Source: Solanum dulcamara (Eukaryota > Streptophyta > Magnoliopsida > Solanales > Solanaceae). From it: a stretch of 64,000 bases of DNA. The notes under the pieces were generated by a model. It made no database searches. It saw nothing but the letters and a program-made list of their open reading frames with translations, and was not told the DNA's origin. Made by a program: the position numbers and the translations under genes. This document shows, in pieces, positions 34,600 through 45,084 of the stretch; the stretch's first letter is position 1; every line of letters begins with the position of its first letter. The stretch spans positions 47,075,097-47,139,096 of the forward strand of contig NC_077242.1 of NCBI RefSeq assembly GCF_947179165.1, written 5' to 3'.

Positions 34600-35700
34600 G
34601 TCTAGTAGATTCCTGCGAATCGATGAGAAGACGTCCATGTCCCATCTTTAAGAGGCTATGGGGCAATTTTAGGGAATTAGGTTCTTGACTCTTTATCGTG
34701 TATCCTTGGTGTGAATAACCTCTAAACTGATAAATTAGAACCCATTCTTTCTTAGATAGAACCCACGAGTTTTCCAATGGATAAGGTCAGAGTGTCAATG
34801 GGTTCTACCATAGTTTTGATGGATCGTTCTCAGGCCAGAAATAGGTTGGTGGTTCCCCAACAGGATTTATTATCAACATCGGAGTATGTCATGAAGTTTC
34901 TGGAGTGGGCTAGGAATAACCCCACATCATCCCCAACGGATCTGGATATAAGTTGAGAGTTCATCAAGGGATTGTCTTTACCACTCCAGTTGGCATTGAA
35001 GCCCTTGATGGAGGATGAATCTACCTTTCCTTGGTTGGTTGGCCATACGAGAGCCGTGGAGAAGGCATGTCTTGAGGCCACAGTCATAGTGACAATAAGC
35101 CTCCCCATCAGCACGGTGATGAATGTGTCCCACCTCGGGGAGAATATCAGTTTGGAGAGGGTCATTTTCCTTCTGGACCTATCAGACCCACAGATGTAGC
35201 ACCTCAGTTCCTAGGAGGTTTTGAGGTAGGATATGGGGTTTACAGTGGATAAGGTTTAGGTCAAACTTCTCAGGATGAGTACATTGAGCCTTCAGTTATG
35301 GGAGCTCTTCCTATTCTAGTCAATTCCTCTTAAAGGTTGAAGATAGTTCACAATTTGTTAGGGGCCAGAAAAGGAGTTATCTGGTTTCTTCAAATCCAGC
35401 TTCGGTCTATAGAGGTTGCTATGACTGTGGGGGTTTTCATTAGTAGTACAAGGATTGCCCTAGGCGAAGGTTGATCCTTCATATGCTTATGTATTCTTCT
35501 CCTCTCAAAACAAAAATTATTGGACCTTGTTGCATCTGTGGGGAGCTTGGCCACACATCTAGAGATTTTCCCTAATATGGGACTCGTGCATAGTTTGCTC
35601 AGCCAGGTCAATATTATGGTTTTATGCTGCCTCAGGTGGAAGTAGTGCACAAAGGGTTGTTGTTGATGCATCAAGCCTTTAGACAGAAGTCGATCATGAT
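34600..35700 (+). pseudogene. gag pseudogene of element A
   Basis: The start was not recognised. A capsid C-terminal block reads EFIKGLSLPLQLALKPLMED (about 34960), then GHTRAVEKACLEATV. Two zinc knuckles follow: CYDCGGFH, two stops, YKDCP (about 35415-35460) and CCICGELGHTSRDFP (about 35530-35572), the latter with its last Cys changed to Phe. Between and around them are several stops. The paired knuckles and sequence differ from the gag of B, C and H, so A is a distinct family. It would supply capsid only; no protease domain follows. Confidence 0.75.
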
Positions 35701-37600
35701 CCATTCCATGTTTTATGAGTCAGCCTGAGGTCGAGGATCCATGTATTTGTGGTATTTTCTTGATTTCCTTGTTTTTCTTTAAATTTTTCATTTTGTGTGG
35801 TTTGGGCTTTTCATTCCCGTACATATCTATTTGTCTTATTAGTTACCTCCTAACTTTTATGATTACCTTAACTTGACTTATATGTGTGTGTTTTAGCTTA
35901 GTAGTTGATTTCTTTTAGTAGTGGATCGACTAGATCAATTTTCTATTTTGAGTAGTAACGATTGAGAAACTCTTTGCGCCTTGCCTAGGTGATATAATTA
36001 CTAGTTACGGCTGAGCTAGTTAACCTTCTTTTTCATCTCCTTTATCATTGATTTTGCTGTGGTACCGACCCTATTTAGATAGGTAGCTAGACCAGTTGGG
36101 TTAGTTTTGGGAGTTGTGGTACTAGAGGATCAAGTTGGCATTAAGGGTTGTGTTAGTTACATGGTTCCCTATTGGTTAGTTGTTGAATGGTTCCTGTATC
36201 CTTTTTTCATAGCTAGAGTTTCCTTGACTAGTATTTCTCTTCAGCCATTCTAGTTTTCTAACTTAAATGGCTATTTTTGTTGCTGGGTATTGGTTCGTTC
36301 GGTTTTAGATTGTGAGTTGAGGTTCGCTCTGTTATGCTACCTGGTTTGATTCTTTGTAGTAATCCTAGTTAGCAGTCTCTTTCTATTTGCCTCATTCTTG
36401 TTCTATGTTGCACGTTGTGGTCCGTTCGTTTAATCTTTTAGGAGCTGTCTCTTGTAGGAGTTTTTGTGCCGGTTATGGCTTGTTGAGAATTTGGGGTATG
36501 TGATGTGATCTCCCATTGTGTCTTGTTATAGCTTTTATTAGTTTTTCGTGGTGGTGTTTGTAGCTCCTGAGGCTTTATCGGTTAGTTAAAGTGGAGTAGG
36601 GGTTTTCTTTAGTGGCTTTAGATGTAGCCTAAGCTAGATTATGGGATGTTGGTTAGGAAGTTCATCTTTAGAATGGGGTCGAAGTAATTCGTGGAATTTG
36701 TGTTTCTGAAGTTTTTCAGGATGTGAGGTCTACCATTATCGTATTAGGTAGGTTTCTCTATTGTGATTAGGAGTTGGTGCACTTCGACCATTATCGATCG
36801 GTTTTCCATGTTTATGCACCACCTACCGGCTTAGTTTCCCTTAGACAAGGATGGTTGGCTTAGACTTAAGGTGGAAGAGTCATTTATAGGCACATGATAC
36901 CAGTTTATTAGAAGTTCCTATGGTAGAAGTTAAACATTGGGGTTGAACTTAGTGCGGTCTTGTCCTTCGCTAGGTAAATTAGTCTTTTAGAGTGGAGTGT
37001 TCAGTTTTAGAAGGTGAGTTTCATTTGGGTTTTTTGATTTTGAAGTGGAAATTGGAATTTTGGGCTTTGCCTAGGTTGGGTTCCTAGTTTTGGTTTTTGT
37101 CATCTTTGAGGTGCAGTGGAAATATGTGCCTTTCCTAAGGTTTGTGTAGAGTGTTTTATAAGAAAATATCGGATGATGTTGAGGGATTTTAGGATATTTA
37201 AGGACCGCCAGAACACCCTTGGTGGCTCAGAGAAAGGGATTTGGAAGAACAAGACAAGTATTACAAATTTAGAGTGAGTTGCGTCTACAATGGTCCTGTA
37301 TTGTTCCTTTCATTGGTTTTAGTGTAGATTGGCTTTCCTTAGATGAATCTAGTGTTTTGGGTCATGTTCAAGTTGATAGGGCGGGAGTTGGAGCCCATAA
37401 ATTGATTTGGAGGAGTTTTGGGAGTTTGAATGGAATTTGAGGATTTTCCTTTCAGCCTAAGTTTTTTGATGGCATTGTTTGATCCAAGAGGGTGTACAAG
37501 GGTATGGCAGAGCATGTGGGCCTAGTACCCTCATTTTTTCATGCCTCTAGTTTTTAGCTATACTTTTACTTTTGCATATGAAAGTTCTTTTATTAGTAGA
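35701..37600 (+). other. element A interior without recognisable pol
   Basis: About 1.9 kb of T-rich sequence between gag and the 3' LTR. I scanned for RT (D-D), RNase H, integrase H2C2 and DDE motifs on both strands and saw none. No host-gene similarity was recognised either. No clear polypurine tract precedes 37601 (bases TATTAGTAGA). Confidence 0.5.
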
Positions 37601-40600
37601 TGTTGGAATGATCCTCTAGGTCATTTTCTTCATTCTCTGATTTTTCAGTGTTTAGAGATTTCCTGTAGTGACCCTAAGGTATTTATATCTTGTTGGCACT
37701 TAATGTTCGGTCACCAGGTCATTCATGTTGGTTTTAGGCTCATTTCCTTATTTTGGAGCTTTTATAACTTAAAAAGTTGACTTGGGTTATAACTCTAGGT
37801 AAACAACCTCATAATGAAATTCTGATGATTTCAACAGCTCCAAAATGGCCCAATTAAGCTAGTGACATGGTCAAAACAAGTATTGAAGTAATTGATATGA
37901 GTTTGGGGCCATTTGGCGCTTTTGCCTTCGATATTTGGCCTATGATTGACATTGTTCAACATTCTTGGAAAATGTGCATGGATCAAAATTCTGGTAGCGT
38001 GGTTCATTCCAAAACATCAAGGTTAGTCTAGAATGACCTTTTGTTTTCTTTGAAAGGCTTTCATTCTAATACCGAGGCCCGCAGTCCAATTAGGCTCAAA
38101 ATGGCACTTGGGTTTAGGACCCACTTTCTATTGTAACGACCTCGTATGGAAATTTTAACTATGCCATTTAGTCTAGAACATCCAATTTGTTAGAGTAGCC
38201 AATCTCGTTTGCATGCTTGGGGTTCTGAATAAATACCGAGCACCTCGTCGGAGAATTAGATATGCTAAAGTCTAATTTGTACCAGTTGAGTTTGGTGTCA
38301 TCGCTAAAGTCACTCCTGACCGCTAAAGCGATTGTCAATAAAGCGGCCAAGAGGTTGCAAAAGTGACCTGGCCCTCCTGAGTGGGTGTCACTAAAGCAAT
38401 AGGAGGTCGCTCCCTCGATAAAATGACACGGTTCTCACTTAATTGATACCGGTCTCTTTGTGGTGGTTGCTTAAGCGACCACCGGGGGTCTGCTTAAGCA
38501 ATAGTTGGAGGTTATTTTTAATGTTCAAAATTAAGTTAATTATTCAACTTTGAAAATCAATTTCTCTCTTTATTTTGAGGCAATTTAAGTGATTCCAAAT
38601 GCTATTTCCTGTGGTTTTTGAGTGGAATCAGGTGGTGAGCTCAAAAGTGCGTGTAGAACTTCATTGGAGGTAATTTCTTCCATTCTTCTGTGGTCCTTTC
38701 TTGTTTTGGGCCAAATTATGAATGTAGATACATGTTGATATTGAAGTTGTTTTAGTGTGCAAATTGTGTTTCCTTTTGCAACAAAAGCTAGATTTAGCAT
38801 TTAAGTTCTATTCTTGAAGTCAATTCTATAAGTTATGGAGCATGCCCTACAATTCTCGATTTTGACTCCAAAATTTGCTCATTGCTGAATTCTATAATTT
38901 TGGTGTCAAAATATCTACATTGACGAGGTGATTACTATTTTGTTAGCGTGGTAGAGATTGGAGGTTATACAGGGTCGAGAGCTTCATTTTTGTTTATTCG
39001 GAGCACGTGTGATTGACTTCAAGGTAGGATACAGTCTCTCCCTTTTAACTATACTCCATTAGATATCGTGAAGTATGTTTTACATATAATTTAGGTAAGT
39101 ATTTGCCGAGATTAGCGTTCTCCTTATCCTATTTCGTTTTCTTCTTCATGAGTGAGCTTTAGGCTAGAATAGTCCGATGAAATCCATAGATTAGGCTGTG
39201 GGCCTTGGTTGTGGTGTTGAACTAGCATAGTAACCCTTTTTAGGATTGATATTAATGGCCTTAGGTTAGGTTTGATACTTTGGTGCAGTATTAGGTGTGT
39301 GTTTCCCTCTTAGTTAGGTGTAGCTTCTGGTAGGGCTTTTACGGGTAGGGCACCCTTTATGTAGTGCTTGAGACCTCTAGGCTCATTGTAGCCATAGGTT
39401 TGTCTTAGGTATTGTATCAGGTGTTTATTTCCCTCTTAGCTAGGCGTAGCTTTAGGTAGGGCTTATTACGGGTAGCATACCCTTATACTAGTTCCTACAG
39501 ATATTTCCCCCCTTACCTGATTTTGAGACATGTGTTGATGGTTTTATTTTTGTTTAGCGGTAGGCTCATGATGCTATTTTACCTGTTATCTAGTGTTGGG
39601 CCCGAGGTCGTATACGAGGAGCGATTAGATCCCCAGGTTAGTACCTTGACTTATTAGTGTGCTAGGACTTCTTATTTCCTTTATTGTTGCTTGTATCTTG
39701 TTTGGATGCTAGTGATGATATGCGTTCATTATTTGAGCATATTCACTCATTTTGTGCTACGATCCTTGTATTGACATTGGAATTTTCTCACATTCTTTTG
39801 AGAAGTCTTTCTCGCATTCTTTTACTATTTTTAAACTAGTTTTAACGGGAGTCATACCACTTGGATACTTAGTCATTTGTTTTGAAACTTATGAGGCTCG
39901 GTGACGCACTCCTTTTTCTTCTTATGATATTACAGGCATCTGGGATGTGCTCAGTTTTACATGGATATTTGGTGCGTCAATGCCCTTTCTTGACCCACCG
40001 ATGCCTAAGGGTTTACTCTAGCTAGTTGCACCATGCCCTTGGGGGTTTACTAGCTGGGTGGGATGGCCCTTTTCAAGGTGCTCATGCTTGAGGTTACACG
40101 TTTACTAATATCTCGTGCGATGTCGCCCTTTCTACATCAGCTTGACTACTCACTCTCTAGTATCACTATAGTGATACTATTTGTCTGTGTAACACCTGGT
40201 TTGGTCCTAGGAAGCAGGTACGAACTTCCCGCATCCCCTATGGGTCATTCTTGCCAATACACCTCTAAACTGGATAAAAGAGTCCCATGGGTCCCACCTA
40301 CAGGCCAACAGCTAGTATTGGTCTACACACTTGTTGTTGTTGATCTTTGAGAGCCCCCGATGATGTTATTGGATTTTACTACAAACTTGCATTCATTAGA
40401 ATCTCTTATCACTAGTATACTTGTATGGTGTGGTCCCCTAATTTTATGAGGGTCAGGGGGATGTTTATCATTGTTTGCATCTTTTGGGGGTATGGGCGTC
40501 CGGTCGATTATTGTCTGATTACACTTTCTCTTATCTCTAGTTGTCATTGTTATTTGTCTACATGGTATTTTAGTTTTATTGTGGTTGGTTCTCTTTGTTA

Positions 40601-40855
40601 GGTTCAGTCAGAATAGATCCAAGGTGATTGCAGGGTTAGCGTTGCCTATTAGATATGTATTTTCATTAGTAGACTCCTATGATTCCTTCTTCTTGTTAAT
40701 AAATTGTTGGATTGCGTTTCAGGTGCATTCTTTGACTCTACCTACACCTTTCTCTATGTCTCAAGTTTCCTTGTCTTATTTTCTGTCATTATTGTGATAA
40801 TTCCGATTAGTTACTTGTGAAGTATTTACCCAAATAATGAGTATGTTAATAAGTG
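37601..40855 (+). repeat. 3' LTR of element A, right end lost
   Basis: It is collinear with 11965-14718: shared blocks include AACTTAAAAAGTTGACTT, the palindrome array, GTTAGCGTGG, and GATTACACTTTCTCTTATCTC. It carries an extra duplicated TTAGGTGTAGCTT...TAGGGCTT segment near 39310-39470 that the 5' copy has once. Similarity stops around 40845, where element D's minus-strand pol begins; the last 500 or so LTR bases are missing. Confidence 0.85.
38290..38500 (+). repeat. CGCTTAAGCG-type palindrome array, 3' LTR copy of A
   Basis: This is the counterpart of 12645-12845. Words include CGCTAAAGCGATTG, TCACTAAAGCAATAGG and TTGCTTAAGCGACCACC. Individual words have changed between the LTR copies, but the array position is kept. 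Confidence 0.7.
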
Positions 40856-40869
40856 GGCCAATAATAACC

Positions 40870-43270
40870 TCTTTCTGAGTAGTTAGAGCCCCACCCTAGT
40901 ACCCTCAACTAGAGATGTGTGATATGCTTCTAAAATAATCAGCATTTCATCTTCAAGAACACATCTCTTTGTAAAGTTATTAGCATACAATCTGAACAAA
41001 TATGGCTCATCCCAGAAGTACCTTCTTACATTATATTAAAAATTCTTTCTTTGATGAAAGCTCAAGTCTTTCAAGATCACATCACTAACATTGATAGGCT
41101 AATGGCTACTTGATTCTCATAACCTTTTTGTCTCGAACTTCAAAGTTGAATTCTCGTAGAAGAAGAACCCACCTAATCAACCTTGGTTTTGCATACTTCT
41201 TTTCCATCAAATATCTTAGTGCAACATGATCAATGTGCACTATAACTTTTGTATCTAATAGGTACGCCCAAAACTTCTCATAAGCATAAATAAAGTCCAA
41301 TGACTTATGCTCTATGACTGTGTAGTTCTCTATGCCCCATTCAATGCCTTACTAGAATAGTAAATCTGATGAATGTTTTTGTTTTGCCTTTTTTTCAATA
41401 ACACCTTGATCTACCCCACTAGCATCGGATATCAACTCAAATGACTCAGACCAATCCTAGGCAATAATGTCTGGTGGTGAAATCATTTTCTCTTTAAGGT
41501 ACTTAAAATTTTTTAGACATACCGGATCAAAGACAAACTTGATCTTCTTTTCCAAAAAACATACACAAAGGATGTGTAATTTTTTAAAAAGTCTTAATGA
41601 ACCTCTTGAATAACCTTGCATTGCCAAAAAACTTCTGATTCCTTTAATTGAAATAGGAGGAGAAAATTTCTCAATTACTTCTAATTTGAAGTTATCTATC
41701 TCCAGGCCCTTTTTGAAAACTTTAGGAGCAGAGTACAATGCCCTCCATTGCCATAAAGTGGAAATTCTCCCAATTTATTAATAGGTCAGCCTCTTCACAT
41801 TTTTGAAGAGCCCTGCTACAATTCATAAGAATATCATCAAAAGAATCACCAAATATAGAAAAGTAATTCATAAATACCTCCAATCTATCATGCACCATGT
41901 TATAAAAGATGGACATTAAACAACTTTGAAATGTAATTTGTGCATTGCATAATCCAAAAGGCATGCAATTCAACGTAAAAGTTCCATCCAAACATGGGTA
42001 ATTTATTTTCTCCTAGTCCGGTGGTACAATAGAGATCTAGTTATAACCATATTAGCTATATAAAATGCAATATGAACTTCTACTGACATACCTGTCTAGC
42101 ATCTGATCCATAAAAGGCATCTGAAAATGATACTTAAGAGTCCACTTGTTTAGCTTCTTGTAGTCCATGCATACTTTGCATCCTGTGACAAGGCTAAGAG
42201 GGATCAACTCAATCTTTGTGTTAGTCATACCTCCCTTCTTAGAGACCCATTTCTATCATAAATAAGATACTCATTCATCAAGCCATTTGATGATCTCTTC
42301 TTTCATCACCACATGCATATGTGGGTTTTGCCTATAACGAATCTCCATACTCTTGTTGCAATATTCTTCAAACTAAATCTTGTGTGTGTAGATTCCAATA
42401 GGTATATCCTTTATGTCAGTAATTTTCCAGCTTATCGCACTCTTGGAACTTTTTAGTACAGACACGAGCGTTTTAACCTAATCTTCAACTAAATCGGCAA
42501 CCACAATAACTAGCAATATATTCTTCTTGCCTAGAAACATATACCTAAGATAGCTGGGTAGCTCTTTCAACTCCAACACAAGTGACTCATTAGTCGAAGG
42601 CTCAGTTGGAGGAGTTGTTCTATTTTTTTGGTCTAAGTTCTGATTCTTTTGAAAGGGTACACTCCCATTACCTGCAATGCATTTACATTCTTCTCATCTT
42701 ATTCAAGAAACTCATCATAAAAGTTTATAATAACCGCCGCTAGAGTCTTAACCATCAACCTATCCTCTAAAGAGACCTTTATAACTTCTTCCTCAACTAC
42801 ATCGATCACTATTAAAACCCTAACATCACATGGTTGTTTCAAAGATTCACACACATTGAGTTTTCGATCCTCATTATTCAATCTAAACTTGAGCTCAAAA
42901 CTTTCCATGTCTAATAGTGCTCTACTTTTGGCCAAAATAGGTCTTCCAAAATTATGGGAACTTCGAAGTTCATTTCACAATCTATAACAAAAAAATTTCA
43001 TGGAAATATTAAACTTTCCACTCTTACTAGCATATCACAAAGAATACTTACTGGCCTCTTGAACGGTTGAGCAACCATCAGCAACCGCAAAGTACTTGGT
43101 TTGGGGGATCCGAATACCAACTGTCTAAAATTTTCTAATGGAATAGGGTAGATGTTGCCTGATGAACGCTCAATACCCAACCGATTAGGTTGGGGTTGAA
43201 GATCAAGAAATAGTATATGGAACTCTTCTTCAATTGATTCAACAATTCAAGCAAGATAGAGATTATAGTT
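40870..43270 (-). pseudogene. Athila/Tat-type pol pseudogene (PR, RT, RNase H, integrase start)
   Basis: Minus strand, right to left. Protease region (43180-42700): GNIYPIPLENFRQLV, PSTLRLLMVAQPFKRPVSIL and ALLDMESFELKFRLNNEDRK. RT (about 42440-41740): GWVSKKGGMTNT-like word, CMDYKKLNKWTLKYHFQMPF, then FTLNCMPFGLCNAQITFQSC. The active-site FMDD is FMNY (EVFMNYFSIFGDS), so both catalytic Asp are lost. Connection: ISIKGIRSFLAMQGYSRGS. RNase H (41300-41106): [20 protein letters not shown], then [20 protein letters not shown]. Integrase start (about 41030-40890): NVRRYFWDEPYLFRLYANNF. Frameshifts and stops occur throughout. The order and motifs are diagnostic for Athila/Tat rather than chromovirus lineages. 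Confidence 0.9.
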
Positions 43271-44628
43271 CTCAAAACAAATAATATATAAAATTGGGGT
43301 TTCATCTAAAAACTAAAAATTATCACTAATGAGTATTGAAATTAGGTATTTAACAACAATATTGTAAAATAGGATTGGAAAGGATAAGTGGTGTGTGCAT
43401 AACAATTAGGGTTTTAACTTGAATAGGCTAAGATTAACCTTAACAAAAGAGATTGGTACATGAGTAGCATTTTTTCTAGGCTACACTTTCATATTCTCTC
43501 AAACTATCAAGTGTACGTCCCTTGGTTTCGTTTCAACGCCAAGAACCTTTCAAACAAAACACCAATTTACTTGAGTAGTTGGACTATCTCTAGCTCATTA
43601 TAAATGAGAAATAACTCATATTATCCCATCCCTGGCTCAAATTCATATTATAATTTCAACAAGTCCTCACTATTTAGACTTAATTTTAACAAGTCCTCAC
43701 TAGTTAGACTTACCAACAATATTTTGCTTTGCCAAGAAAAAATAAGTTGGAAAGCTCAATAAATTTTTGCAACCACTGATATTAAGTTAAAACTTCAAAT
43801 AACAATATAACATATAATCAATTTTAGGAAAGATTAAACAAAACATATTCAGGATTTTATACCATCAAGCACACACACCCCTAGCTATGAGTTTAGGTAC
43901 TCATAAAATAGAGAATAAAGACAATACCCATAAAGAAAAGCTTAATTCCAAGCTAAAATGATGAAAAAAACCTGAATCCAATATTTGGAGTATATAATAT
44001 TGAAGGTTTTTTTTTACTTACTTAGCTAAGAGTTCTTGAGTATGAATATGAAAGTTATATTTCTCACTCTAGAACATCTCTCTACACTCATCTCTACCAA
44101 ATTAAATAAAGTTGCATAATTACAATAAGTAGAATATTGGTACATAACTGCACAAATCTCTATTTTGTTCCTTAGAACTTAACGAAGGAAGAACGAATAT
44201 CCGTAATTGTTTTTGGTCCATCAGCTTCTCATCGAGACTTGCATTTGACCGGCGAATCGCTGATCCATCATTATGAGATATCAGTCACTGCCTCACTTTG
44301 ATCTTCAAATATTCTAGGAGCTTCTACATCATGAACAGTGAAACACTGATCCTTCATTATACAACATCAATTGTAATATAGACACAGTGCAGTTTGCTCT
44401 AGTCCAGTCATCGTTTAGCTGGCAAGATGCCTTTCAGCTCCTATGAGCCATCAGTTCCTTCACCAGTGCGCTTTAGGAGTTTTAAGCTCCAAAGCTGTTG
44501 AACATGCTTTTTCTAGGAATGTCTACATATAAGAGAACTAGGGCCTAAAACCCCTTTAATTAGCATTAACACATGTCAATAATATTAGAATTTAAGTTGA
44601 GTGAGTTCGTAAAAATACCAACTCATCA
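43271..44628 (-). repeat. probable LTR/5' leader of element D
   Basis: It lies between the protease region and a candidate LTR start. On the minus strand TGATGAGTTGG begins at 44628 and is preceded by the purine-rich CTTAAGTTTAGGAGTT (44629-44644), a combination typical of Athila/Tat LTR starts. No matching second LTR was found, and no gag lies between this and the protease, so the assignment is tentative. Confidence 0.45.
43651..43710. repeat. 30-bp exact-length tandem duplication
   Basis: Two adjacent 30-base units (43651-43680 and 43681-43710) around ACAAGTCCTCACTATTTAGA differ at two positions. Confidence 0.9.
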
Positions 44629-45084
44629 AACTCCTAAACTTAAGCTATTACTTTTCCTCAAGATGTTCTCACTAACAATAGGATTTGAGCTAAGCTACAC
44701 CTAAGATAAAATAAAATCGCATACTTGGCTAAAAGCAAACAAATAAAGTATAAGAAAAACAAAATGACTCTAAGACATGCACCACTCACCGTTGGTTCTA
44801 TTTCTATTCATTAGGAAAAAGTTAAAGAAAACTCTTGTAATGCACTATTTTGGGATAATCTTTTCTTCAAGCAAAAATTCAAAGCATCTCAAGTCAATGG
44901 CATCATTCTTCTTGGTTTACCTAAAGATTTCACGAGCTTATCGCATTCATGAAACTCAATTTAAATCAAGTCATTACTATTCATATGAAGGATGCAGTGC
45001 CACTCACACAGAGAGAATCTCACTAATAATTATGAATATCATTTCAAGGAATTTTAAATAATGCAAGAAAATGCTCACTCTCAT
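44629..45084 (-). other. noncoding DNA of element D left of the C insertion
   Basis: AT-rich with no coding similarity. It probably joins to 54648 onward when element C is removed. The last bases, CTCAT, form the left copy of C's target duplication. Confidence 0.5.
45080..45084 (+). repeat. target-site duplication of element C, left copy
   Basis: CTCAT here and TTCAT at 54643-54647 agree at four of five bases on either side of element C. Confidence 0.8.

Larger units (their letters stand above)
11965..40855 (+). mobile_element. LTR retrotransposon A (gag only), containing nested B and N
   Basis: Plus-strand element inserted into H's 3' LTR. Parts: 5' LTR 11965-14718 continued at 34070-34551, PBS 34553, gag to about 35700, about 1.9 kb with no recognisable pol, and 3' LTR 37601 to about 40855. 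The native length without nested DNA is about 9.5 kb. With gag but no RT, RNase H or integrase seen, it resembles a non-autonomous large retrotransposon derivative. The left flank GGTAA is the likely target duplication; the right end of the 3' LTR is lost at the junction with element D. Confidence 0.8.
40860..45084 (-). mobile_element. Athila/Tat-type element D, right piece (resumes at 54643)
   Basis: Minus-strand PR-RT-RNase H and the start of integrase, followed rightward by a noncoding LTR/UTR-like stretch. Element C is inserted at 45085 and D-like noncoding DNA resumes at 54643. The left end breaks in the integrase zinc-finger region near 40890. Gag was not found. Confidence 0.75.
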
